From Acidimangrovimonas sediminis (lineage in GTDB: Bacteria; Pseudomonadota; Alphaproteobacteria; Rhodobacterales; Rhodobacteraceae): 64,000 nucleotides of DNA. The stretch spans positions 1 through 64,000 of the forward strand of contig NZ_PHSN01000001.1 of NCBI RefSeq assembly GCF_002871005.1. Reading direction: 5' to 3'. Positions 45,241-53,948 of this stretch are shown in pieces. The notes beneath the pieces were generated by a model. That model was not told where the DNA came from and searched no databases. It saw only the letters and a program-made list of their open reading frames with translations. Within the stretch, counting starts at the first letter, position 1, and each line of letters begins with the position of its first letter. Both the position numbers and the translations under genes were made by a program.

Positions 45241-45465
45241 TTATTTGCTGGTGAACGAGGTCGTGGTGCTGGTGTCGCCGGCGTTGTCCATGGCGGTGCT
45301 CAGGTTGCTGCCCAGCTTGGCGGCCGCGGTGTTGATGCCACCGCCCACGGTGTTCATCACGACGATGCCCAGGCCGACGATCGCGGCGGTCAGCACGACC
45401 CAGTCAACGGTCACGGCGCCGTCTTCGTCGTTGCGGAAGTTCTTGATCAGGTTGAAGAGTTTCAT
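45241..45465 (-). CDS. Flp-type pilin 2
   Basis: A 74-residue type IVb pilin. The leader NLIKNFRNDEDG is cleaved by CpaA before AVTVDWVVLTAAIVGLGIVV. As in pilin 1 the usual Glu5-Tyr6 pair is Asp-Trp. The mature protein is about 58 residues, with a Ser/Thr-rich C-terminus typical of glycosylated or adhesive Flp tips. It is the first gene of the Tad cluster, and the 360-bp AT-rich region upstream suggests that its promoter lies there. Probably the major pilin because of its position. Confidence 0.92.
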   Translation of the reverse strand: MKLFNLIKNFRNDEDGAVTVDWVVLTAAIVGLGIVVMNTVGGGINTAAAKLGSNLSTAMDNAGDTSTTTSFTSK

Positions 45466-45825
45466 GGTTCAGTCCCTCGATGAGATGTCGATTACAGATC
45501 ACCGTTTCGGAAGTTTCGTGGCCGTCCTCTGCTTGGCCTTCCCGCCTCGGTATGTCTGCATATGGCCCTCGAATCGTGACCAGATTTTGGCGCGAGTCGT
45601 ACATTTTCGAGCGGGGTTAATTTTCTTGAGAGTCGTCTTGTAAGCTTATGATAACAAATGAAAAGAAAATTAACTTTTGATGGAACCTGGGGTGTCTGGG
45701 CACTCTGATTCAGACCCTGAGAGGCGATTCTCACCCCACGTTTCCGCGCACTGGTGGCATTTGTCGTGATTTCCTGCGATCATCGCCGCAACAACAAGAG
45801 GCAGAGCAAGGCAGGGCAGACCCGC
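45466..45825. other. 360-bp AT-rich divergent region between flp2 and the transglycosylase
   Basis: I see no convincing gene. The sector 45590-45685 is far richer in A/T than the rest of the window and contains a 12-bp inverted repeat (listed separately). The flp2 promoter should lie here on the minus strand and the transglycosylase promoter on the plus strand. Short open frames in this stretch lack ribosome sites and normal codon use. Confidence 0.65.
45616..45674. repeat. 12-bp inverted repeat in the flp2 promoter region
   Basis: GTTAATTTTCTT (45616-45627) and AAGAAAATTAAC (45663-45674) are exact reverse complements, 35 bases apart. Each arm ends in a GTTAA/TTAAC, the CtrA half-site core. 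It is about 150-210 bases upstream of flp2, and fits either a pair of regulator sites that loop together or a small structured transcript. Confidence 0.5.
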
Positions 45826-46812
45826 ATGAAGCGGTGCGTGATTCCGGTCCTCGCGATCTATGGCGTCGTGGCGGGGCCTTGCGGCCCCATCTCCGCACAG
45901 GCCGGCACCGAGGCGCCGGCGGCGGGGCAGGGTGGCTTTACCTTTCACATGGTCAAGCCGCCGTCGCCCGGCACCCGGCGGTTCATCGACGTGCAGATCG
46001 ACCCCGCGGCCCAGCGGCGCTGGATCGAGAATGCGCCCGAAGTCGATGTCCACCGCTCCGCCGATCCGGCCAAGACGCCGGTGACCACGCCCGACCCACC
46101 CCAGACCGCAGGGTCCACCGACGCGATGCCGCCGGTGGGCGCCAACCCGAAGATGGCCGTAGCGCGCCCCGGGCCGAGGCGCGATGCGGCCTACGACTGG
46201 TTCTGGAAGGTGATCTCGCCCGCGCTGACCGATGGCGCGGGGCGGTTCCAGGCGGCGCTGGCGGCGCTGACGATGGGGCCGGGCGGCACCGAGGTGCGCG
46301 GCCCCCGGCTTCAGCGCCTGCAGCAGATGGCGCGCACATGGGGCGCCACGATCCTCAAGGCGACGGTGGGCACGCGGGTGTCGCCCGCGCTGGTGCTGGC
46401 GGTGATGGCAGCGGAATCGGGGGGCAGGGCGGATGCGCTGAGCGCCAAGGGCGCCCAGGGGCTGATGCAGCTGATCCCGGCCACCGCGGGGCGCTTCGGC
46501 GTCGACGCGTCAGATCCGGCGCAGAACATCCAGGGCGCGGTCGCCTATCTCGATTGGCTGATGGGCGATTTCCACGGCGATCCGCTGATGGTGCTGGCCG
46601 CCTACAACGCGGGAGAGAACGCGGTGAAGAACGCGGGCGGCGTGCCGAATTACGCCGAGACGCGCGACTACGTGCCCAAGGTGCTGGCGGCATGGAAGGT
46701 GGCCCGGGGATTGTGCGTGACGCCGCCGCAATTCGTCTCGGACGGCTGCGTCTTCAAGGTGCTTTCTGCCGCCCCTGCGCCCGCCCCAACGGAAACGCTG
46801 GCCGCGAAGTAG
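45826..46812 (+). CDS. Lytic transglycosylase (SLT family) beside the Tad locus
   Basis: The 328-residue protein has a Sec-type signal and a Pro-rich N-terminal half. Its C-terminal SLT domain has the catalytic Glu197 in ALVLAVMAAESGGRADALS, then KGAQGLMQLIPATAGRFG and VLAAYNAGENAVKNAGG. Such enzymes open the peptidoglycan for envelope-spanning machines. It diverges from the pilin genes, which fits a role in placing the Tad secretin. The start is the ATG 45826 (MKRCVIPVLAIYGVVAG); upstream codons lack signal-peptide character. The C-terminus is convergent with a GNAT gene. Confidence 0.9.
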   Translation: MKRCVIPVLAIYGVVAGPCGPISAQAGTEAPAAGQGGFTFHMVKPPSPGTRRFIDVQIDPAAQRRWIENAPEVDVHRSADPAKTPVTTPDPPQTAGSTDAMPPVGANPKMAVARPGPRRDAAYDWFWKVISPALTDGAGRFQAALAALTMGPGGTEVRGPRLQRLQQMARTWGATILKATVGTRVSPALVLAVMAAESGGRADALSAKGAQGLMQLIPATAGRFGVDASDPAQNIQGAVAYLDWLMGDFHGDPLMVLAAYNAGENAVKNAGGVPNYAETRDYVPKVLAAWKVARGLCVTPPQFVSDGCVFKVLSAAPAPAPTETLAAK

Positions 46813-46863
46813 ATGCCGCCACACCCCGGAGGGCCCGGGGCGCGGCGGCGAAGGTCCCGGCGG

Positions 46864-46882
46864 AAGGGGCCGTCAGCCCCTT
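46864..46882. terminator. Stem-loop between the convergent transglycosylase and GNAT genes
   Basis: AAGGGGC-CGTCA-GCCCCTT, a seven-base-pair stem whose loop contains the GNAT stop codon. It is placed to act on transcripts from both sides. Stem stability is modest. Confidence 0.4.
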
Positions 46883-47190
46883 TGCCCGCCGGAGAACACG
46901 TCTTCCCATTCCGGGTGGCGCTGCCGCTGGGCGTTCACGAAGGGGCACAGCGGCACCACGCGAAAGCCCTGCGCCCGGGCATCCGCCACCAGGCGCTCGA
47001 CCAGCGCAAGCCCCGCCCCGGTGCCGCGAAAGGCATCCGGGACAGAGGTATGATCGGCGATCACCAGCTGTGGCGAGGCGATTGAGAAGGTAAGTTCCGC
47101 CTCCTCCCCGCCGCGCTCCATCACGTAGCGGCCCTTGGTCTCGCCCTTCTCGAGCCGGATCTCGGGGCGCGGCTCGGGCGCGTCAGTCAA
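46873..47190 (-). CDS. Small GNAT-family acetyltransferase (YjdJ-like)
   Basis: A 105-residue minimal GNAT domain: beta strands RYVMERGGEEAELTFSI and LVIADHTSVPDAF, the acetyl-CoA loop FRGTGAGLALVERLVADARA (variant of R-x-x-G-x-G/A), and PLCPFVNAQRQRHPEWEDV. Such short forms (YjdJ/GTNAT) act on unknown small substrates. The start is a TTG overlapping the scoB stop by eight bases, so translation may be coupled; no ATG or GTG fits the domain start better. Confidence 0.8.
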   Translation of the reverse strand: MTDAPEPRPEIRLEKGETKGRYVMERGGEEAELTFSIASPQLVIADHTSVPDAFRGTGAGLALVERLVADARAQGFRVVPLCPFVNAQRQRHPEWEDVFSGGQRG

Positions 47191-47808
47191 CGATCGTCGC
47201 TTCCGTCGCGGCGCGCAGGTCGTCCTCGGTCACGCCGACGGCGCATTCGACGATCTTCAGCCCGCCCTCAACCACGTCCAGCACGCCGAGGTTGGTGATG
47301 ATGCGATTGACCACGCCGGTCCCGGTGAGCGGCAGGGTGCAGGCCTGCAGCACCTTCGACTCCCCGGCCTTGTTCTGGTGGTCCATCACCACGATCACCT
47401 TGCCGACGCCCGCGACCAGATCCATCGCGCCGCCCATGCCCTTCACGAGCTTGCCGGGAATCATCCAGTTCGCCAGATCTCCGTTCTCGGCCACTTCCAT
47501 CGCGCCCAGGATCGCCGCCGCGATCTTGCCGCCGCGGATCATTCCGAAGCTCATCGAGCTGTCGAAATAGGCGGTCTTGGGCAGCTCGGTGATGGTCTGC
47601 TTGCCGGCGTTGATCAGGTCGGGGTCTTCCTCGCCCTCGTAGGGGAAGGGGCCCATGCCCAGCATGCCGTTTTCCGACTGCAGCGTGATGTCCTTGTCGC
47701 CCACGTAGTTCGCCACCAGCGTCGGGATCCCGATGCCGAGGTTCACGTACATGCCGTCTTCAAGCTCTTGGGCCGCGCGTTCGGCCATTTGATTGCGATC
47801 CCAGGGCA

Positions 47809-47809
<1 letters not shown>
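47183..47809 (-). CDS. scoB: 3-oxoacid CoA-transferase subunit B
   Basis: The 208-residue subunit carries the catalytic glutamate in ITLQSENGMLGMGP (Glu46), the residue that forms the CoA-thioester intermediate. YVNLGIGIPTLVANYV and KGMGGAMDLVAGVGKVIV are family segments. With ScoA it transfers CoA from succinyl-CoA to acetoacetate for ketone-body use or PHB turnover. The start overlaps the scoA stop (TGATG). Confidence 0.93.
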
Positions 47810-48513
<704 letters not shown>

Positions 48514-48742
48514 GGGTTCCCCCCCTTTGCTGGCTGTCGCGTCGGTTTGTCGCGCCCCAGCGCGCCGGAGTCAACGGCCCTGCTGCGCTGCGGCATGCGC
48601 CCCACGGATGGTAGCGCACGGCCCGGGCCGGGAAAGGTCGCGGCGGCTCACGTTCCGCAGATGTGGCGAAAGGCGAAAGGGCAGGCGGCCCTTTGCCCTG
48701 CCGGGTCGGCGGGGGCGGCGCCTGTCGGCATCTGACATGCGG

Positions 48743-49090
48743 TCAGCGGCCCCGGACGTGGTCGGGGGCGTTACCGGGGATGCGGTCGGAAACTCGGCCG
48801 CGCCGACCGGCCGCTGGGGTGTCCAGGTCGCGTATCCGCGCCTCGAGCATCTGGAGGCCGCGCGGCTTCTTCTCACGGTAGCGGATGATGCGCTTGAGCT
48901 CGGGATAATGCTGCCAGTTCCACGACGAGTAGCTGCCCCCAGCGACACAGGCGATCTCGCGCCGGGCAAAGCCGAAGCCGTCTTCGCTCACCACTTCGAC
49001 GATCGTGCCGCTTGGCAGCGGGCACCCCTTGCCGTCGTGGATGACCCAAGGGCCCCATTCCTCGCCGCCGGCCTGCCGGATCCATGTCAT
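48743..49090 (-). CDS. Hypothetical protein, Trp-rich
   Basis: A 115-residue protein of unknown function. It begins MTWIRQAGGEEWGPWVIHDG, KGCPLPSGTIVEV, then SWNWQHYPELKRIIRYRE. The pattern of W-G-P-W, H-D-G-K-G-C-P and a later W-x-W recalls small proteins I have seen in alphaproteobacterial prophage and phage-like regions, but I cannot assign a family. A G-run precedes the ATG. The tail is Arg-rich. It is 229 bases upstream of scoA on the same strand. No phage gene lies nearby. Confidence 0.5.
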   Translation of the reverse strand: MTWIRQAGGEEWGPWVIHDGKGCPLPSGTIVEVVSEDGFGFARREIACVAGGSYSSWNWQHYPELKRIIRYREKKPRGLQMLEARIRDLDTPAAGRRGRVSDRIPGNAPDHVRGR

Positions 49091-49288
49091 CGAAATGCCC
49101 CCCCAGGCGTCGGACGTGCCAGGGGCGCATCCGGTTTCCAATGCTCATGAGTTCATCCTAGGGCAGCGTCCTCGGGGCTCAACCCGTTCGGGGCGAACAA
49201 TCCGCCGGAAATACGGAAACAGTGCGTCGCCCGGTCCGCTGGGCAGCCGGCATGGGAAGAGGGGTGGCGCCGAACCTGGGGTTTGGGG

Positions 49289-50728
49289 TCAGCCGCCCGT
49301 GCCGTCCGCCGCGCTGCGCATCTGCACCATGAGCGCCCGGGCGATCCCCGCGCTCAGGCGGTCTGCCGGCGCCATCATGAAGACGGCGCCCCGCCCGGGC
49401 AACACCTCGCAGGCGATGCGCGCACCGGCGCTACCGACGATCACCGCCTCGGGGCAGGCGTCGAACCCCCGGGCGGCATAGGCCGTGCCGAGCCGGTCGA
49501 GCGCGGTGCCGAGGGCGCGGCCCACCTCGCGGCAGCGGGACGGGTCGCCGCCGAGCACCTCGCACTGCCCCTCTCCCGGCAACATCAGGCCCGCGACCGC
49601 GCCCTCAGGCAGCCGCCCGGCAATCTCGCGCAGCGCGTCGATGAGCGCCGGGTCGATATCAGGCTTGTGTGTCCCTCCGACCGCGGAGGGCGGAGCGGTC
49701 GCGGGGGCCGTCGCGGGGGCGGACTCCGTGGCCCGGACGGGGGGCTTTGCGGTGGCGGCGGGAACGGGCGGCGCGACCGTGGCAGGCCCGGAGGGCGGCG
49801 CGTCCGGCGCTTCGGCCATCTGGGCATCGGGAGACGCAGCGGGAGAAGCTGCGGGCGAGGCTGAGGCCGGGGGTGGCGCGGGCGTCGATGGCCCGGCCTG
49901 CGCCACGCGGCTCTGGACCGGCGCCAGCCTGCGGAAGCTGTCGAGGTCGATCAGGTTCTCGGGCTCCATCCCCTCGGCGGCCCCCTCCGATGCCGCGTCC
50001 TGAAGCGACGGCGCGTCCATCGGACCCGCCGGGACAAAGCCGTGCAGCAGGTCGAGGATCGCGGGCGCACCACTCAGGGCCCAGTCCTGGCCCGAATGGG
50101 CCGAGGCTGCCAGCGTTCCGGCCGCGCCGTTGAGGAAGGCGAAGCCGTCGAACAGCCCCGCCGTCTCGCGCCGCACCCGCTCCTCGAGTTTGCGCAGATC
50201 CCTGTCGCTGCGCAGCTTGTCGGCGCGCGACACGACGATCACGCTGCGCGCGGGAAGGGCCTTGTTCAGGCGCCCGATGATCGACTTCTCGGTCAGCCGC
50301 CAGGCCTGCGAGGCGATGGTGACCCAGATCATCACATCGACGCTGCGCATCAGCGCCATGTCGTCTTCGGTCACCGCGTCGGCGGTCGTCATCGGCAGTT
50401 CGATGAATTCGAACCCGGCGATCTGCGGCGCGTCCGACCACAGCTCGATCGCCGCCGCGCTGCGTAGCGTCAGCGGGTCGACCTCGGCCTCCAGCGTCTC
50501 GACCCGGCCGTCGCGGTGGCGGATCTCGGCCCCTGGCCGGTCGCGATGGCGCGCGATGATCAGGGGGCGCGCGCTTTCGCCGATGTTGTCGGGAAGCAGG
50601 CGGCGCCTGAGCAGTGCATTCAGCACGGTCGACTTGCCCGCGTTCACCTCGCCGCAGATCGCGACGCGCAGGGGCGGGCGATCCTGCTGCGGAGTCGGCG
50701 CGCCGGGGGCGCGGGGCTGGACGAGCAT
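49289..50728 (-). CDS. Small P-loop GTPase with Roadblock-like C-terminus
   Basis: The 479-residue protein has an N-terminal dynamin-related GTPase domain. G1 is GEVNAGKST (26-34) and G4 is SRAD (167-170). The G3 position reads ELPM instead of DTPG (about 110-113), so hydrolysis may be impaired. Residues 133-151 read MIWVTIASQAWRLTEKSII, a motif shared with the other small GTPase of this operon. A long Ala/Pro linker (about 275-365) leads to a C-terminal domain (about 370-479) with the alternating pattern of Roadblock/LC7 proteins: LIDALREIAGRLPEGAVAGL, EAVIVGSAGARIACEVLPGR and GAVFMMAPADRLSAGIARAL. It is the last gene of the operon, 11 bases after the second dynamin-like gene. The Roadblock assignment is by eye. 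Confidence 0.78.
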   Translation of the reverse strand: MLVQPRAPGAPTPQQDRPPLRVAICGEVNAGKSTVLNALLRRRLLPDNIGESARPLIIARHRDRPGAEIRHRDGRVETLEAEVDPLTLRSAAAIELWSDAPQIAGFEFIELPMTTADAVTEDDMALMRSVDVMIWVTIASQAWRLTEKSIIGRLNKALPARSVIVVSRADKLRSDRDLRKLEERVRRETAGLFDGFAFLNGAAGTLAASAHSGQDWALSGAPAILDLLHGFVPAGPMDAPSLQDAASEGAAEGMEPENLIDLDSFRRLAPVQSRVAQAGPSTPAPPPASASPAASPAASPDAQMAEAPDAPPSGPATVAPPVPAATAKPPVRATESAPATAPATAPPSAVGGTHKPDIDPALIDALREIAGRLPEGAVAGLMLPGEGQCEVLGGDPSRCREVGRALGTALDRLGTAYAARGFDACPEAVIVGSAGARIACEVLPGRGAVFMMAPADRLSAGIARALMVQMRSAADGTGG

Positions 50729-50739
50729 CGAATCTCTCC

Positions 50740-52860
50740 TCAGGCGGCGTGGGCGAGTTCGGAACGCGACAGCGCGCTGTCGATGGCCGAGAAGTTCAGC
50801 ACCCTCCGTTCCAGCACCTCCATCTGGCTTTGCAGGCGCCGGACCAGGCGGGCCTGAAGCTCGGTGTCGCTGGCGACGCGTTCCATCTCGATCCGGTCCT
50901 GCTTCAGTCGGTGCGAGCGTTCCGACAGCCCAACCTCGATCATCCGCAGAAGCACCCGCAGCCGGCCGATGCCGGCCGAGGCGCGTTCGACCTGGGCCTC
51001 GTTGAACGCGGCCAGGATCTTTTCCACCGCCGGGCGCATCTCGGCCGCCGCGATCACGCGCAGGGCGGCCAGCGTCTTCTCGACACTGACGGAGGGCCGT
51101 CGCCAGAAGGCCCAGCTGCGGTCGGTGATCAGCTCGATCTTCAGCGAGCGGCGCGACAGGGCCAGAGTCGAGCTGAAGCTGTCATAGGGCAGTTCGTCGA
51201 GGGTGATGTTCCCGGCCGGGTCGTCGAACTTGTCCCGGATCGTCTGGCGGCAGGCATGCAGGCAATTGCTGAGCGCCACGTCGGTGCCCGCGCGCGAGGT
51301 GGCAAAGCTCGACCGCACCTCGGCCTCGATCTGCGCCTGCAGCACACCGATGTCGATATCGAGTGCCTTCTGCCCGTCGCCGCGCACGGTGGCGCTGAAC
51401 AGGCGTTCCTCGAAGGCTTCCTTCTGGTCGTCGACGAAGGCCTCGATACGCTCCACCAGCCTCGCCTGCAGCTTGGTCCAGGCCTTGCTTACCACCTTCT
51501 CGACCTGGGCCTCGGCCGCGTCGATGTTGGTCTGAAGCTCGTCGTGGATCCGTTTTATTCCGTCGATTTCGCGCGTCAGGTCGGCGACCGCGTCGCGGGC
51601 GACATCGCTGGTCACGCTCTCGACCTGAAGCTGGAGCGAGTCGCGCTCGCGCTTGGCGGCGAAAAGCGCGCCGCTGATCTCGGCGCGGATATCCTCGAGC
51701 AGCTGGCCGAGGTAGCGCCCGCCGGTGCCTTCGTCGATCACGTCCGACAGGGTGGCGCGCAGCGCGTCGAGGCCCGAGGCCAGCATCAGCCTGTCCTCGC
51801 ACGTGTCGGGCACGCGGCCATGGCGCGCGGCGAGATAGGCGGCCAGCTCCGGCGTGTCGATCGCGGCACGCAGGGCCCCGGCGTCGTCGTCGTCGCGCAG
51901 CACGAGGTCGGCCATGTAGGCGCTGCCCGCGGTGATGCGGAAGTCGATGCCGGGGATCGCGGCGCTGAGACGGGCCGAGACGTCGGCCATCACGCGCGGC
52001 ACCTCGGTCGCGTAATCGTCAAGCTCGTCGATGCGGTTGACGAAGATCACCACGTCCTTGTCATCTTGCTGGGCAAGGATCCGGATCAGCGCGATGTCGA
52101 CATCGGTCAGCGGCTGGTGCGCCGACAGGACCATGACGAAGGTGTCCGACTTGTCGAGGCTGCGGCAGGTGAATTCGTCCCGCACGAGGAACGGGTCGTT
52201 CACGCCGGGGGTGTCGGTGATGATCGTCGGCACCTGAAAGCCGGGCATGCGCATGTAGGCATTGGCGACCTTGGTCAGCGCCGCGTAGCGCCCCAGCGCC
52301 TCGCGCTCCAGCCCCTCGTCCGAACCCGGCCCGGCACAGACATAGCGCTTCAGCAGGTCGGGGGTGAGGAAATCGTATTCGTGCTGGCTGCCGAGGAGGG
52401 TGTGATAATGCTTTCCCAGGCGTTTCTGCGCCCTCCCACGCATCTCTTCGGATTGCCGGCGCAGCAGCTCGGTGTCGAAGCCGGGAAGAAGCTGTTCCGT
52501 CAGCTCGCGGATCTTCGAGCCGCCGTCGACGATCTCCTGCCAGTCGTTTTCGTCAAAGAACGCGAACCGCGCGCCCGAGGCGGGATCTCCGGGCATGTTG
52601 ATGCGGATGTTGGTGACGACCGAAGTCCAGGGGTTCACGTCCGAGGGCAGAAAGTCGTGCTGGTAGAGCAGGGCATTGACGAAGGTCGACTTGCCCGCCT
52701 TGACCTGTCCGATCACGGCGACCTTCGCGGCCCATTGGTCCAGCCGGTCGCGCAGGGCGCGGAAGGCCGGGCGTCCGGCACGGTCCGAGATGCGGTCGAG
52801 GCTGTCCAGAGTGTCGCGGAGGAAGTCCAGCTCCTGTCGCTGGTTGGGGGCGATCTTCAT
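50740..52860 (-). CDS. Bacterial dynamin-like GTPase 2
   Basis: The 706-residue protein has a large-GTPase head: G1 GQVKAGKST (51-59), G2 region LPSDVNPWTSVVTNI, G3 DTPGVND (216-222) and G4 VNRIDEL (274-280; NRID where classical GTPases have NKxD). The rest is long amphipathic helices typical of a dynamin stalk (about 385-540, 590-700; e.g. VADLTREIDGIKRIHDELQ). An aromatic-basic segment RSWAFWRRPS (581-590) may be the membrane-binding tip. Bacterial dynamins bind and remodel membrane and often occur as pairs. It overlaps the preceding small GTPase by ATGA. Confidence 0.86.
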   Translation of the reverse strand: MKIAPNQRQELDFLRDTLDSLDRISDRAGRPAFRALRDRLDQWAAKVAVIGQVKAGKSTFVNALLYQHDFLPSDVNPWTSVVTNIRINMPGDPASGARFAFFDENDWQEIVDGGSKIRELTEQLLPGFDTELLRRQSEEMRGRAQKRLGKHYHTLLGSQHEYDFLTPDLLKRYVCAGPGSDEGLEREALGRYAALTKVANAYMRMPGFQVPTIITDTPGVNDPFLVRDEFTCRSLDKSDTFVMVLSAHQPLTDVDIALIRILAQQDDKDVVIFVNRIDELDDYATEVPRVMADVSARLSAAIPGIDFRITAGSAYMADLVLRDDDDAGALRAAIDTPELAAYLAARHGRVPDTCEDRLMLASGLDALRATLSDVIDEGTGGRYLGQLLEDIRAEISGALFAAKRERDSLQLQVESVTSDVARDAVADLTREIDGIKRIHDELQTNIDAAEAQVEKVVSKAWTKLQARLVERIEAFVDDQKEAFEERLFSATVRGDGQKALDIDIGVLQAQIEAEVRSSFATSRAGTDVALSNCLHACRQTIRDKFDDPAGNITLDELPYDSFSSTLALSRRSLKIELITDRSWAFWRRPSVSVEKTLAALRVIAAAEMRPAVEKILAAFNEAQVERASAGIGRLRVLLRMIEVGLSERSHRLKQDRIEMERVASDTELQARLVRRLQSQMEVLERRVLNFSAIDSALSRSELAHAA

Positions 52861-53948
52861 GGTCGTATCCTGGCTCTGCCCGCGGACGGTCGCGCCGCTG
52901 CGGTAGGGGCCGCCCCGGGGGCGGAAAGGTCGTCAAAGATGTTGCCGGGAGCGTCGTCCGTCTCCCGGGCGGGAATGTCGCGGGCGGGCCCGTCGAGGAT
53001 CTCGAGCAGGCGGTCGACCCGGTCGAGGATGGTGGAGGGATCGTCCGAGGCGGTGGCGCCGCCGAGGCGCTGCCACAGGTGCCGCGCACGTCCCGGCCCG
53101 ATCGCCACAGTCCCGTCGGTGCTGATGCCGGTGCTGGTGCCCGCGGTCTGCGCACGCAATGGCCGGGGCCTCGGGCGGGCCGTGGTTTCCTGCGGGCCCG
53201 CCGGAAGGCTGGTGGCGGCCTTGGTTGCGGCGGTCGCGACGACGTTGTTCTCGGCGCCCGGGCGCCTGGCCAGGCTGCCGGCGACCTCGCGCACGTGGGC
53301 GCCGATGCGGGCCACGTCGGCCGCGCTGATGAGCGAGGCCACGAGGAAATGCGAAAAGAACGGTTCCGCCTCGCGGCGCACGCGACGCAGCACACGGTCG
53401 GCGGCGCGCTGGTCAGGCATGCGGTCGGCATGGGTGATCAGCAGCGTGGCCGAGCGACGCAGCCCCTCGGGCATCTCCAGCCAGACCGACTTTTCGCTCT
53501 GGCGCCACGCCTGGGTCGCGTTGGTGCACCAGATCACCGCGTCGGCATAGGATACCATCCGCTGCCAGGTCTCGGCCGGAATGTTGGGGTCGGAATTGCC
53601 GGGCGTGTCGATGATCTCGACGGTCTCGAGGATCGGCGCACGATGCGCGAGGATGCTGTAGCGCGTGGTCTCGACGTCAAGCGCGTCGATGCCGGGAACC
53701 TCGCGCGGGCTGCCATCGGCGCCGACCGCGAGGCAGGGCCCCGCACCGCCCACCAGCCACACGGGCGGCAGCGCCGTGGAGGTGACGTTCGAGGGCAGGA
53801 CCGCGTCGCCTAGAAGGCCGGTCACAAGCTGGGTCTTGCCCGAGCTGAACTCCCCCGCGATCAGCAGGCGCGGCTTGCGCAGCCCCCGCGGGGCGGTGCC
53901 TGCCTCGGGTCTCGGGCCAAGGCGGTCGGAACGCGGGCGGCGGGTCAT
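52857..53948 (-). CDS. Small P-loop GTPase of the dynamin operon
   Basis: The 363-residue protein has a dynamin-related GTPase domain over about residues 26-230. G1 is GEFSSGKT (32-39), G3 DTPGNSD (114-120), G4 THAD (172-175). Residues 138-156 read VIWCTNATQAWRQSEKSVW, the signature shared with the operon's other small GTPase and absent from the two dynamin-like proteins. The C-terminal third is Pro/Arg-rich and looks disordered, with a short helix ILDRVDRLLEILDG. ATGA overlaps link it to the genes on both sides. It lacks a helical stalk, so it is probably a regulator or partner of the dynamins rather than a membrane remodeler. Confidence 0.83.
   Translation of the reverse strand: MTRRPRSDRLGPRPEAGTAPRGLRKPRLLIAGEFSSGKTQLVTGLLGDAVLPSNVTSTALPPVWLVGGAGPCLAVGADGSPREVPGIDALDVETTRYSILAHRAPILETVEIIDTPGNSDPNIPAETWQRMVSYADAVIWCTNATQAWRQSEKSVWLEMPEGLRRSATLLITHADRMPDQRAADRVLRRVRREAEPFFSHFLVASLISAADVARIGAHVREVAGSLARRPGAENNVVATAATKAATSLPAGPQETTARPRPRPLRAQTAGTSTGISTDGTVAIGPGRARHLWQRLGGATASDDPSTILDRVDRLLEILDGPARDIPARETDDAPGNIFDDLSAPGAAPTAAARPSAGRARIRP

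Noticed and set aside
45492-45734. An 80-codon minus-strand frame upstream of flp2
   Set aside because: Lies in an AT-rich promoter region, unlike coding sequence here, with no motif.
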